Shown: positions 20,965 through 31,457, counted from the stretch's first letter. The stretch is 64,000 bases of DNA from Clostridiales bacterium (GCA_015055665.1 SVHX01000002.1:1-64000), one strand, 5' to 3'. Notes: generated by a model not told the origin, from the letters alone. Made by a program: numbers and translations.

Positions 20965-21005
20965 AACAAAAAACCACTGCAAAAATTCATGCAGTGGGAA
21001 TATGA

Positions 21006-21416
21006 TTATCTTCTTATTAGAGGAAGTAGGCTAGTGAGAGTATTAGGTAGTTCTGCCATACTTTCTGCCATATCCATGCTAGTTCCGAAAGCAATAGCAA
21101 ACATAATTATACCTAGTAATACCCCAAGAACGGTCTGAACAATGAAGGCTATTAGCCAACCCTTAATGAAAGTCTTACGCGCTACTGTACCCTCTGGAAA
21201 CATAAGCAAGCCTATAACTATACCAATAACGCCTAGGAATATAGACATTATTACGCCAATAACAGTCTTTGGTTCGTCAGCACCTTGAGCATTAGCAGAG
21301 GTGTTTGTTGTGGTATTTGTATTGGTTGCTTGGTGATTGTGGTCAAATGTGCAGCCGCAGTAAGGGCATTGAGGAGTGTCATCTGCAATTTGACTTCCGC
21401 ATTGTCTGCAATACAT
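21006..21416 (-). CDS. Zinc-ribbon membrane protein
   Basis: MYCRQCGSQIADDTPQCPYCGC followed by hydrophobic segments. Confidence 0.75.
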   Translation of the reverse strand: MYCRQCGSQIADDTPQCPYCGCTFDHNHQATNTNTTTNTSANAQGADEPKTVIGVIMSIFLGVIGIVIGLLMFPEGTVARKTFIKGWLIAFIVQTVLGVLLGIIMFAIAFGTSMDMAESMAELPNTLTSLLPLIRR

Positions 21417-21524
21417 ATTTTTATCTCCTTAATGATTTTATGTCTTTAGAATATCACAAATACTACTATTGTGTCAATGTTTTGTCGACTTTTGATACAA
21501 AGTGTATTAATTATTTGAAAAATA

Positions 21525-22037
21525 TTATTTGTCTTCGATATCTAGGATTTTCTTGCGTTTAGCGGCGTATTCTTCTTCGGTAATAATGCCTTCGTTTTTC
21601 ATTTGGTCTAACTTTGCAAGTTCTTCTTTTTGCTTGTCTAGAGAAGGTTTAGTGGCGAAAGCTTCTTTGGTGTTCTTCCATAACTCTTTGCTCGAGTCTA
21701 CAACTGTATCCGAGAAAGATTTTTCAGTCTTTTCTGCATTGCCTTCTTCAATGTCTTTGATGTAATTGTTGATAAGTATCGAGCAAACAATAAGAGCAAT
21801 CATTACAATACCGGTAGGGGCACACACTATACTAAGGAATATTCCCCAGCCGAACAAGCTTCTTCTGTGCTCGACAAGCTCGGTATCTGACATCTTCTCT
21901 GCTGCTTTAAATTTCTTGAATGCGATAACTAACGGAATTGTTAGTACTAGTCCGGCTATTGTAATTCCATAAAGGACTGCCATAACAATAGACACTATCC
22001 ACGCTACAAGGAAATAGGTTTTTGCGTAGTCTTTCAT
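21525..22037 (-). CDS. Membrane protein with C-terminal SHOCT-like domain
   Basis: Hydrophobic segments, then KEELAKLDQMKNEGIITEEEYAAKRKKIL, a SHOCT signature. Confidence 0.75.
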   Translation of the reverse strand: MKDYAKTYFLVAWIVSIVMAVLYGITIAGLVLTIPLVIAFKKFKAAEKMSDTELVEHRRSLFGWGIFLSIVCAPTGIVMIALIVCSILINNYIKDIEEGNAEKTEKSFSDTVVDSSKELWKNTKEAFATKPSLDKQKEELAKLDQMKNEGIITEEEYAAKRKKILDIEDK

Positions 22038-22235
22038 AAATTAGCTCCTTTTATATGTTATATTATTACTATCACTAGATTATCACATAATAACGAATTT
22101 TGTCAAGAAGTGATGGAGCTTTGTATAAGTAAGGTGGTAACTTAATGATTTATAGTAAAATACAAGAATATTGACCTAATGTATAATATAGGAAGTTCAA
22201 GCAAGCAGTGCGAAGCAATATTTGAATTGAACTGA

Positions 22236-22307
22236 CGACAATTTCACTATTGTGTCGGCTGATTTGTCAGCCAAAGGCAATGTTAATTGCCGAATTGCGT
22301 TAGCAAT
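22236..22307. repeat. Cluster of four consecutive short hairpins
   Basis: CGACAAT..ATTGTGTCG; GGCTGA TTTG TCAGCC; GGCAAT GTTA ATTGCC; ATTGC GTTA GCAAT in direct succession. Confidence 0.7.
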
Positions 22308-22387
22308 GACACATAATGTATACTATGGTAACACAAAAGTTGGCAATTGCATATTAAAATATAGAAAGGTAATTTTGGGGGTGTTGG

Positions 22388-22633
22388 GTGAACTTTGGTA
22401 ATGATGTATTATTAATCTTGTTATTATCCATATTATCAGCTCCGACTGATGAAGATGGAGAGGTGGACTTTGCAACCAATACTAATTTCTTGTTGTTGTT
22501 ATTACTAATATTGCAGACTAATCGTGCAGTAGATAGTGTTAATAATTCGTTGTGCAATAGTGGTTGTAATTGTGGATGTAATAGTTGCAATAGGTGCAAT
22601 AGTTGTTCGGCTTGCAATAGACTACTAGGATAA
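22388..22633 (+). CDS. Small hydrophobic protein with Cys-rich tail
   Basis: GTG start after a GGGGGTGTTGG purine run; two Leu-rich segments and C-terminal CNSGCNCGCNSCNRCNSCSACN. An overlapping antisense ORF also exists, so coding status is uncertain. Confidence 0.4.
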   Translation: MNFGNDVLLILLLSILSAPTDEDGEVDFATNTNFLLLLLLILQTNRAVDSVNNSLCNSGCNCGCNSCNRCNSCSACNRLLG

Positions 22634-22774
22634 TTGGACCTAGACATTATTTGTTTGTTAAGGGGCAAAAGATTTGACTTTTGCCCCGTGGGTTGTTAAA
22701 GTATAATGTGTATCAAAAAATTATGTTTGCTATGTAGGACAAGCATATTTAAATAATATTTAAAAGGGTATGAG

Positions 22775-23062
22775 ATGAAAAAGGAAGAGATTGGAAGAGA
22801 AGATATATTATACCTAGCTCAGTTGTCAGGGTTGACGTTTGATGAGAAGGGCTTAGACACAATGGCCAGAGAGGTCGAAGGCGTACTTAATATGTTGAGT
22901 GGTTGTGCCGAGGTTGATGGCGACGAGATTAAGCCCACTAGAGTGTGTGAGCTAAATAGTCTTAGAAGTGATGAGCCAAGACAATCCATGGATCTTAATG
23001 ATGTGTTTAAAGACAAGAATTGCGAGCAATCAATGTTCGTAGTACCTAAGGTGGCTGAGTAG
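22775..23062 (+). CDS. gatC: Asp/Glu-tRNA(Asn/Gln) amidotransferase subunit C
   Basis: LYLAQLSGLTFDE...VEGVLNMLSGCAEVD...LRSDEP; upstream of gatA. Confidence 0.9.
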   Translation: MKKEEIGREDILYLAQLSGLTFDEKGLDTMAREVEGVLNMLSGCAEVDGDEIKPTRVCELNSLRSDEPRQSMDLNDVFKDKNCEQSMFVVPKVAE

Positions 23063-23063
23063 T

Positions 23064-24503
23064 ATGAGTATGAAGAATTTATCTGTAATAGATATTGTTA
23101 ACAAAATTAAATCAAAAGAAATCTCTTGCCAAGAGATAACCCAATACTATCTTAATAACATAATTAAGTATAGAGATAAGAACGCTGTACTTGAAACATT
23201 TGATGATGCTATGGATAGGGCAAGGGAAATAGATGACATGGTTGCATCTTGTGAGCCAGATAATTTGCCTGCTCTTGTAGGTGTACCTATTCTTCTTAAA
23301 GACAATATAATGTACAAAGGTCATGTATGTTCGAGTGCAAGCAAGGCGTTAGAGAATTACGAGGCACAATACAATGCAACAGTAGTGGACAAGCTTCTTG
23401 ATGCTGGTGTTGTAATCTTGGGTAGAACTAATATGGACGAGTTCGCAATGGGTGGTAGTTGTGAAAATTCTGCATTTGGCCCATGCAAAAATGCTCATGA
23501 TGATGCTTGCGTTAGTGGCGGTAGTAGTGGTGGTAGTGCAGTTGCAGTAGCATTAGATATGTGTGCTTTTGCATTGGGTAGTGATACCGGTGGTAGTGTA
23601 AGACAGCCTGCATCATTTAATGGTGTTGTAGGTATTAAGCCAACTAATTATAGGGTTAGTAGATATGGGCTAATGGCGTTTGCGGGAAGTCTAGATACTG
23701 TAGGAATTTTTACAAGAAGTGTTGAAGATAATGCGTTGGTATTATCTATTATTGCTGGCAAAAGCGAAGATGATGCAACGACCATGGATGAACCTGTCGA
23801 AGATTATTTGTCTAAGATTACTGGTAATATTGCTGGCAAAAAAATAGCTATTATCAAAGAAGTGCAAGAACTTGTAAATAAAACTGAACAAGTAGGATTG
23901 TTCCAAAATGTCATAGAGTATTGTCAGAAACATGGTGCAATTGTGACAGAAAGTGTATTACCGGAATATCCAATGATATTGCCTGTATATTATACAACTG
24001 CATTTGCTGAAGTAACAACTAACATGAATAGATATGATGGTGTTAGATTTGGTAATGCAGTGGCTAGCGAAGATTATATTGAGATGGTTAGTAAGTATAG
24101 GTCAGACCTTCTTGGATGTGAGGTTAGGCGTAGAATTATGCTAGGTAACTTTGTACTATCTAGTGAACATTACAATAGCTATTATCTTAATGCAAGGAAG
24201 ATGGCAGGTATTATTAAGAGTAAGTTCTTAGATATCTTAAAAGACAATGATGTAATCTTTATGCCGACTACTTATGGTGAGGCTTTTGAGATTGGTAGTA
24301 AGACAAGCGATCCTGTAAGTATGTATATCGAAGACATGTTTACAGTGACTGCTAATATTGTAGGCCTTCCTGCAATTAGTGTGCCTGTTGGAACTGGCAA
24401 GAGAGGATTGCCTATAGGGCTTCAGATATTATCATCACCATTTAATGAGGGTGAGATATATAATATGGCAGACTTTGTAAGTAGGAGGTGTGACCATGAG
24501 TAA
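23064..24503 (+). CDS. gatA: Asp/Glu-tRNA(Asn/Gln) amidotransferase subunit A
   Basis: VPILLKDNI, GGSSGGSAVAVALDMCAFALGSDTGGSVRQPASFNGVVGIKPT (amidase signature). Confidence 0.95.
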   Translation: MSMKNLSVIDIVNKIKSKEISCQEITQYYLNNIIKYRDKNAVLETFDDAMDRAREIDDMVASCEPDNLPALVGVPILLKDNIMYKGHVCSSASKALENYEAQYNATVVDKLLDAGVVILGRTNMDEFAMGGSCENSAFGPCKNAHDDACVSGGSSGGSAVAVALDMCAFALGSDTGGSVRQPASFNGVVGIKPTNYRVSRYGLMAFAGSLDTVGIFTRSVEDNALVLSIIAGKSEDDATTMDEPVEDYLSKITGNIAGKKIAIIKEVQELVNKTEQVGLFQNVIEYCQKHGAIVTESVLPEYPMILPVYYTTAFAEVTTNMNRYDGVRFGNAVASEDYIEMVSKYRSDLLGCEVRRRIMLGNFVLSSEHYNSYYLNARKMAGIIKSKFLDILKDNDVIFMPTTYGEAFEIGSKTSDPVSMYIEDMFTVTANIVGLPAISVPVGTGKRGLPIGLQILSSPFNEGEIYNMADFVSRRCDHE

Positions 24504-25908
24504 TTACTCTATTACAGTTGGACTTGAAGTACATGCAGAGATTAATACTCGTACCAAAGCGTTCTGCTCTTGTGCGTGTACTAGTGGAGCAATTCCTAAT
24601 ACACATGTATGTCCTATGTGTCTAGGGTTGCCGGGAGCTATTCCGAGTGTTAATCGATTGGCTATAGAGAAGTTGATTACAACGGCTATTGCATTTGGTG
24701 CAGATGTCGCTCATGAAATTGTATTCGAACGCAAGAATTACTTCTATCCCGATCTGCCTAAAGGATATCAGCTGGTTCAATATAATCATCCAATTGGTGT
24801 TGGTGGTAAGGTTGTATTATTATCTGGCAAGGAAGTTGAGATAGATAGAATTCATCTCGAAGAAGATACAGGCAAGTCTGTACATAACGAAGAACTAGGT
24901 AAGACTTATGTGGATTTTAACCGTAGCGGAATACCTATTGCTGAGATTGTGTGCAAGCCAACTATTCTATATGCAGATGAAATTGTCGAACTTGTTAGTA
25001 TTATTAAAGATGTTCTTATGTTCTCGGATGTGTCCGACTGCAGACAGGAACTAGGTAGACTTAGGTTTGATGTTAATATATCTCTTAGCAATACAGATAA
25101 TCTTGGTACAAGAGTTGAACTTATTAATCTAACATCTTCGGATGACGTACGTAGAGCTATTGCGTATGAAGTAGATAGACAGTCTGCATTGTTGGATATG
25201 GGAGAGAAGGTCGTTCAGGAAACGCGTATGTGGTCAAGCGAGATGGATAAAACTTATACGGTTCGCTCCAAGGAAAATGTCAAAGATTATAGACATGTTG
25301 CCGATCCGGATCTACCAATTATTAAGATAACCGAAAGAGATATTAAGAAGCTTAGGAAGTCTTTGCCCGAGAGCAAGGCAAGCAGGGTTACTAGATACAA
25401 AGGTTTTGGATTGGAAGAAAGTGCAATTGATTTGTTGGTTTCTTCCAAGGAAATCTCCAATTATTATGATAACATGCTAGCGATACTATTTGAGCCTGTT
25501 GAAGTATATAATTGGATTGCTACCGAACTATTAAGACATAGTAGAGAGCAGGGATGTTCGAAGTTAGATCAATTAATTAAACCATTAGAACTTGCCAACA
25601 TTATCTCCATGTGTATGTCGAATAAAATTTCGAGGTATAATGCAAAAATTATATTAGACGAAGTTGTGTTGACAGGTAAGACTGTAGCAATGCTTGTAAG
25701 AGAGCATAATATGTTGGGTGGAATTTCGGAACACGATCATCATGTTATAATGGATGAAATTGTCGAAACCAATCCTACTCTTGCTGAAGACTACAAGATA
25801 TCTCCAGATAGAGTGATTAACTATATTGTTGGAGAAGCTCTTGAAATGTCGCAAGGCAGAGCAGATATAGATACTATCAAAAGAATAACTGAAGAAAGAC
25901 TAAAGTAA
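24496..25908 (+). CDS. gatB: Asp/Glu-tRNA(Asn/Gln) amidotransferase subunit B
   Basis: VGLEVHAEINTRTKAFCSC...CLGLPGAIPSVN, RKNYFYPDLPKGYQLVQYNHPIG; overlaps gatA. Confidence 0.95.
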   Translation: MSNYSITVGLEVHAEINTRTKAFCSCACTSGAIPNTHVCPMCLGLPGAIPSVNRLAIEKLITTAIAFGADVAHEIVFERKNYFYPDLPKGYQLVQYNHPIGVGGKVVLLSGKEVEIDRIHLEEDTGKSVHNEELGKTYVDFNRSGIPIAEIVCKPTILYADEIVELVSIIKDVLMFSDVSDCRQELGRLRFDVNISLSNTDNLGTRVELINLTSSDDVRRAIAYEVDRQSALLDMGEKVVQETRMWSSEMDKTYTVRSKENVKDYRHVADPDLPIIKITERDIKKLRKSLPESKASRVTRYKGFGLEESAIDLLVSSKEISNYYDNMLAILFEPVEVYNWIATELLRHSREQGCSKLDQLIKPLELANIISMCMSNKISRYNAKIILDEVVLTGKTVAMLVREHNMLGGISEHDHHVIMDEIVETNPTLAEDYKISPDRVINYIVGEALEMSQGRADIDTIKRITEERLK

Positions 25909-26164
25909 AAATAAATACCATAACACAAAACCAACAATTATTAAATACTGCTTTTAAAAGAAAGTAGTCGATTATTGCTAGTTGGGAGGATTGGTTGTGG
26001 TATTTTTTATGTCCAAAAATATATGTGCGTTTTAATTATATTAGATAAGTGTGATTTGACTAATAATTACTACGCAGAACGGTGAAAATAATGTAAGTGT
26101 AACATAAAGAGGTTTTAAATACATATTAGTTTTCTTTTTTCGACAAAATTGCTTGATATTTTAA

Positions 26165-26617
26165 ATGCTTTTTGGTACACTAAAGGTGTTAAGGAGTCGG
26201 ATAATCGTGTTTTTTCGTAATATCAAACACAATTTAAAAGCAAGAAAGATGTCAATCTTCAAGATTGCCATTACTTGTTTGTTGTTCCTTGCCATTAGTG
26301 ACAAGGGCTTGCTCCAGAACACTTTTAATAATTTGCATAATTTATTCAGTTCAAGTTCTTTTTCGATAGAGTCTGCAATAACCAGTATGGTTAATCTTAG
26401 TCGAATCGCAATGCTAGATTATACTCTAACTATGGGCATTGGGTATGTATTTATAGAATTGGCAATATTTGCCGCTGCGACGCTAGCAATTCTTGCTGTA
26501 ATAATATTCTTCGTTGACAATGTTAATGTTCAAGAAGTACGTTTTGATCAACAAGTAGAGCAAAAAGTGTTATCTACTAACGATATATATTTACAAACTA
26601 GTAAATTCATTTGTTAA
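26165..26617 (+). CDS. Small predicted membrane protein
   Basis: 150 aa with two hydrophobic segments; followed by a terminator-like palindrome. Start uncertain. Confidence 0.5.
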   Translation: MLFGTLKVLRSRIIVFFRNIKHNLKARKMSIFKIAITCLLFLAISDKGLLQNTFNNLHNLFSSSSFSIESAITSMVNLSRIAMLDYTLTMGIGYVFIELAIFAAATLAILAVIIFFVDNVNVQEVRFDQQVEQKVLSTNDIYLQTSKFIC

Positions 26618-26641
26618 ATCTAACTAAGTTAGATGTTTTTT
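26618..26641 (+). terminator. Terminator-like palindrome
   Basis: ATCTAACTAAGTTAGAT followed by GTTTTTTG. Confidence 0.65.
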
Positions 26642-26861
26642 GCGGGTAAACGATCAAATGGCATTGTAGGGTTTTGTGATTAGATTTGTATACTATTTAT
26701 ATATATAACTAACGAAGGGAGTTTTACCCGTATTGCATTTAACTATTAAAAACACTAAATAAAGCAATCAGAAAATGGGAAATTAAATTAAAGATTACTG
26801 TTTTTTTGATTGTGGCTTAGTGTTTTTTTGTTTCGAATAATTTAAAAAGGAAAATTGTATT

Positions 26862-29237
26862 ATGTTAGCCTCTCAGGTTCTGTTAACTATTGCATTAATT
26901 GCAGGTGTGTTAATAGGGTATTTCGTTTTGAAGTTCAAGAAAAAATCGTTGTCCAAGTATGTATATATTGTGCTTGCTAGTGTGCTTGCAGTGTCTTTCT
27001 TCTTTCGATTTATGTTGGGAGATGAGGCAATTAGAGATGTTTTTCGACTAACGGGTTCTCCGCTTGACACAAAGTTTGAAACGGTTGTCTCTTTACTGGG
27101 CTACTGGTTGATGTTAGCTTCAATGCTATTAATTGTTTTGTATCCATTATTTAAAAAAAGTGCACAGGTTGTACTTATTAAGTACTTTGCGTTGCCAGTA
27201 TCAATTTTGTGTTTACTGGCTATCTATCCAATTACCAAAGGTATCGTTGGTGTAACATGCTATACAGAATTCGATATAAGAATATTGCTTATCTCTATTG
27301 AATTATCAACAATGATTTCAATGTCTACAATAATTTTTGTCGAAAACGGATGTTTTAAGACTAATCGCAAGGATCTATTAGCATTATTGTTTATTCCTCT
27401 TTGTATCGCGGTTACAATCCCGATATTTATGTTATCTGCTTTATTTGGTGAGAAATTTGTTGCCCGTGAAATATTAGACCTGTCCGTTAATCATCGCAAA
27501 ATATTATATTTGGCATTTATAATTCCGTTTGTTACTTACTTATTATTTCGCAAGAAAGATTATGAGACTAAGAGATTGGCTTTGCTATACTTTAGCTTGG
27601 CTACTTTAATAACATTCTGTATCAACTTTAAATTTGCAGATCTTATGGATGTGACGGCTTGGCCAATTCACTTATGCCATACTGCTATGTTTATTATACC
27701 TCTATGCTTAATATTTAAATGGGACAAAATATTCTATTTTACGTATTTTATTAATGTACTTGGAGCATTTCTTGCAATGGCAATGCCTAATTACACTTTT
27801 AGTAACGATTTGTTTAGAGAATCACTTGTGAACTTTTATATTAATCACTTTATAGCATTCTTTATGCCGATATTAATTGTTATGTTGGGTGTTTATCAGC
27901 GACCAAGGTTTAAGCAGTTTAAATATTCCATGATTGGATTTGGGATCTACTTTGTATTTGTATTAATAATGAATGCTTGGTTTAGTAATTATGGAGAGGT
28001 GGACTATTTTTATCTCAACACAGATTTTATTGCGGACAAGCTTGGTGTGTGGGCAGAGAATACAAGAAATATTACCTGGAGCTTTAATATAGGAGAATTA
28101 AATTTTCTATTTTATCCGCTTTATCAGTTCTTGTACTTTATTATTTATGTTGCGATGGGAGCTGGTGTTTGGTTCTTATATGAGGCCATGTATATTTTTG
28201 AAGATACGGTATTGGACATATTAGAAAGAAAGAAAAAAATAAAAGCAGACGCTCTGGCATTGTCGGTGGCCTTAGCCGGTAGGAGCAAAGGAGACCCTAT
28301 GAATAAAAAAGGTGTTAACAAGTTAATAATTAATAACTTCTCTAAGCGTTATGGAGCAAGCGGAGTTTATGCTGTAAAAGATGCAAGTCTTGAAATTAAT
28401 GGTGGAGAGATATTTGGATTCCTCGGACACAATGGTGCAGGCAAGAGTACAATTATCAAATCTATTGTTGGCATACAGCCAATAACTAGTGGAAGTATTG
28501 AGGTGTGTGGTTATGATGTCGACAAACAATCGGTTGAGGCGAAAACTCATATTGGATTCGTCCCAGACCATTATGCGTTATATGAGAAATTAACGGGTAG
28601 AGAATATATCAATTATATTGCGGATTTGTATAGTGTATCCAAGGAAGATAGGGATGCCAGAATAGACAAATATGTTAAGCTGTTTGAATTGGGAGATGCT
28701 TTCGATAATCAAATAAAAACATATAGTCATGGTATGAAGCAAAAGGTGACAATTATTTCGGCGCTCGTGCACAATCCAAAAGTATGGATACTTGATGAAC
28801 CTCTAACTGGTTTAGACCCTACAAGCATTTATCAAGTGAAAGAATGTATGAGAGAGCATGCTAGACAAGGTAACATAGTATTCTTTAGTAGTCACTTGAT
28901 TGATATTGTTGAGAGTTTGTGTGATAGAATTGCTATTATCAAGAAGGGGCATATACTTACATGCAAAACCCTTAAAGAAATAGAGGCGGAAACCACTCTT
29001 GAACAATTCTATCTCGATATAACCAGCACACGAGTTCAAGCATCTAGCGTCAAAGCACAAGATATCGAGAAAGAAAAAGAATCAATCAAAGCAATTCGTG
29101 CACAGGAAAAGATAGAAAGAGAAGAAAAGAAAAAGGCTAAAAAAGAATTAAAGGCAAAATTAAAAGCGGAAAGAGTTGCTGCTAACCAAATTGTTAAAAA
29201 TAAGAAAATAAATAAAGAAGATAAGGACGCAAAGTAA
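26862..29237 (+). CDS. Fusion protein: YwaF/TIGR02206-like polytopic membrane domain + ABC transporter ATPase
   Basis: N-terminal ~450 aa polytopic with TAWPIHLCHTAMFIIPL...GAFLAMAMPNYT; C-terminal GHNGAGKSTIIKSI (Walker A), YSHGMKQKVTI (signature), VWILDEPLTGLD (Walker B). The frame is open throughout. Confidence 0.8.
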   Translation: MLASQVLLTIALIAGVLIGYFVLKFKKKSLSKYVYIVLASVLAVSFFFRFMLGDEAIRDVFRLTGSPLDTKFETVVSLLGYWLMLASMLLIVLYPLFKKSAQVVLIKYFALPVSILCLLAIYPITKGIVGVTCYTEFDIRILLISIELSTMISMSTIIFVENGCFKTNRKDLLALLFIPLCIAVTIPIFMLSALFGEKFVAREILDLSVNHRKILYLAFIIPFVTYLLFRKKDYETKRLALLYFSLATLITFCINFKFADLMDVTAWPIHLCHTAMFIIPLCLIFKWDKIFYFTYFINVLGAFLAMAMPNYTFSNDLFRESLVNFYINHFIAFFMPILIVMLGVYQRPRFKQFKYSMIGFGIYFVFVLIMNAWFSNYGEVDYFYLNTDFIADKLGVWAENTRNITWSFNIGELNFLFYPLYQFLYFIIYVAMGAGVWFLYEAMYIFEDTVLDILERKKKIKADALALSVALAGRSKGDPMNKKGVNKLIINNFSKRYGASGVYAVKDASLEINGGEIFGFLGHNGAGKSTIIKSIVGIQPITSGSIEVCGYDVDKQSVEAKTHIGFVPDHYALYEKLTGREYINYIADLYSVSKEDRDARIDKYVKLFELGDAFDNQIKTYSHGMKQKVTIISALVHNPKVWILDEPLTGLDPTSIYQVKECMREHARQGNIVFFSSHLIDIVESLCDRIAIIKKGHILTCKTLKEIEAETTLEQFYLDITSTRVQASSVKAQDIEKEKESIKAIRAQEKIEREEKKKAKKELKAKLKAERVAANQIVKNKKINKEDKDAK
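28281..28301 (+). promoter_or_regulatory. Candidate internal ribosome-binding site and start for a stand-alone ABC ATPase
   Basis: AGGAGCAAAGGAG - ACCCT - ATG in frame with the ATPase domain; Met codon 480 of the fusion at 28299. Confidence 0.55.
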
Positions 29238-30889
29238 TGAATAATCTAAAAACCCTAGTCCTTATGCAGTTAAAGGATAAGGTAGACTTTTCGTATCTAC
29301 ACAGTGTTAAGAAAACAATATTTAAAGTAGTTACAAGTATAATTAAGTTTGCTGTAATTACTGCAGTGATTTGGTTGGGATTTTTCCTAATTACTCATCT
29401 AAGACTTGTGTCTGCTTATTCAGGAATCCCTCAAGACTTCTTGACTGTTATATTTACAATTGTTTACTCATTGTCTATTATTACGTGCTCGTTTGGACTA
29501 ATGAAAACTTTATACGAAGGCAAGGACAATCAACTGCTTCTAACTTTTCCGGCTAGTAGAACTATTGTATTTGCCAGCAAATTAATTGTATACTATATAT
29601 ATGAATTAATTAGAAATATTACATATTTACTTCCGATATTTGTAGCTTATGGAATTATCAATAATCTTCCATTGTACTTTTACTTGTGGTTGATTGTTAT
29701 ATACTTTGTAGTAGTTGCTGTTCCTGTAGCACTAGGAGCTTTGTTGTCAATACCTACAATGTATGTGGTTAATTTTATAAGACAACACAAATGGCTTGAG
29801 TATATCATCCTTGTAAGTAGTGTGGTGTTTATTATTTGGGGACTACTCAAGATTATTGATGCGATACCAGAAAATATAGACATTATTGGTACTTGGGGGA
29901 CAACTTTCTGGGAGATTAGAGCATTCCTTGGTAAATTTATTGAAAACTTTGCCGTGTTCTACCTGGTTATTCAATCTATTACAGGGTTACGAAATGGTAT
30001 TACCACAGTTCTATTTACATCAACATCAATGATGACTTCCTTTGTTATGTTGTTGGTCGTTGCTGGTGTGGTTGCCATAACATTTGTAATTGTTAGACCT
30101 TTGTATTTCCATATGGCAAGTTCTCCATTTGAGTATAAGAAAGTTAAGGTTAATCATGAGATAAAGAATAAATTTCATAACCCAGTATTTTCGTCAATCA
30201 AGAAAGATATGATATTAAGTTATCGAACTCAGTCTAAGTTTTATAGCTTGTTAGGGATAGTTGTAGGTTTGCCTATTGCAATATTGTTACTTAATAAACT
30301 ATATGCTGCGATGGATACAAGGCTATCTGGAACAAATATGACAATAGCGTTTAATATGTTAATGATATTGCTGATTGTTTTATCTTCAAATATTAATCTT
30401 GCTCATATTTATAGCGAAGAAGGAGCGTCTACATATCTACTTAAGGTTAACCCAAAACCATATATTCAGACATTATTTGTTAAACTCATGCCTAATCTAA
30501 TTGGTATTACCGTTTCTATAATAGGTGCAGTGAGTGTGATGTGTACATATCTTGGATACGGATTTGGTAAGTCATTGCTTATATTTGGTATTATTGAGAG
30601 TTTTTATGTTGCACACTTGCTCATGAGTGCGGAGATGGATATAATGAATCCTCAGTCTAATCAATATCAAACTGCTGGGACTCATCCTAATAACCCAAAT
30701 GATATTAAGTCTACAATTTATGCATTTGGATTAAGTGCGGGCATTGGATTATTAACTTATTTCTTAATATCCGAGAGTCGTATAACTATTTGGTGGAAAC
30801 TTCTTGGATTGGGACTTGCGTTCCTAGCTCTCAGAATTTGGTTGTATATTAACAAAATAAAAGTATATTTCAAGGAGAAACAAGGATGA
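29237..30889 (+). CDS. ABC transporter permease
   Basis: 550 aa polytopic protein; start overlaps the stop of the ATPase ORF (TAATG). Confidence 0.75.
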   Translation: MNNLKTLVLMQLKDKVDFSYLHSVKKTIFKVVTSIIKFAVITAVIWLGFFLITHLRLVSAYSGIPQDFLTVIFTIVYSLSIITCSFGLMKTLYEGKDNQLLLTFPASRTIVFASKLIVYYIYELIRNITYLLPIFVAYGIINNLPLYFYLWLIVIYFVVVAVPVALGALLSIPTMYVVNFIRQHKWLEYIILVSSVVFIIWGLLKIIDAIPENIDIIGTWGTTFWEIRAFLGKFIENFAVFYLVIQSITGLRNGITTVLFTSTSMMTSFVMLLVVAGVVAITFVIVRPLYFHMASSPFEYKKVKVNHEIKNKFHNPVFSSIKKDMILSYRTQSKFYSLLGIVVGLPIAILLLNKLYAAMDTRLSGTNMTIAFNMLMILLIVLSSNINLAHIYSEEGASTYLLKVNPKPYIQTLFVKLMPNLIGITVSIIGAVSVMCTYLGYGFGKSLLIFGIIESFYVAHLLMSAEMDIMNPQSNQYQTAGTHPNNPNDIKSTIYAFGLSAGIGLLTYFLISESRITIWWKLLGLGLAFLALRIWLYINKIKVYFKEKQG

Positions 30890-31332
30890 GAAAGTCAATA
30901 CTTATTGCTATTGCAATCGTTTATGTAGCGTCCATCGTTGTGGTCTCAGTATTTGGCCTTAAGGCAACTATGTATCAAAGTAATATCCAGGTAACAGGAA
31001 TTGAATGTGTTAATCAAGACAAGGGTGAAATTTTTATCGGAGAGACTAATGGGATTAAGACTATTACTATGAACTTTACTGAACCAGGCGATCTAGAGTC
31101 TCTTACTGGTACAATTTTACAATTGGAAATTAGAGTGTTGCCTGATGATGCAACTAATAAAGAGATTGGGTTTAGGTATGCTAGGGAAAATTATCCACAA
31201 GTCCACTTTCATCAGATTGAAGGTAGAGAGACTGGCGCCATTGCGTTTACGGGTATAGCAACCTTTACTTTGACCATATATTCACTAGATGTGCCAAGTA
31301 TATATACTCAAGTTCTTATAGATGTTGTATAA
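30886..31332 (+). CDS. Membrane-anchored/secreted hypothetical protein in the ABC operon
   Basis: N-terminal hydrophobic anchor; ATGA overlap with the permease. Confidence 0.65.
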   Translation: MRKSILIAIAIVYVASIVVVSVFGLKATMYQSNIQVTGIECVNQDKGEIFIGETNGIKTITMNFTEPGDLESLTGTILQLEIRVLPDDATNKEIGFRYARENYPQVHFHQIEGRETGAIAFTGIATFTLTIYSLDVPSIYTQVLIDVV

Positions 31333-31457
31333 TATTCCTATTAGGTAGATTGGCTCTGCCTATGTAACTCGTAGTAAGGCATATGTCTTACATAATTAAT
31401 ATGGTATTACAGCGAATTCTTTCGCTTGGAATACAAAAATAAACAAAGGAGACGGAA

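Noticed and set aside
25915-26020. Long imperfect inverted repeat after gatB (ATACCATAACACAAAACCAAC...GTTGG..GGTTGTGGTAT)
   Set aside because: Most simply a large terminator for the gatCAB operon; not enough evidence for a distinct RNA element.
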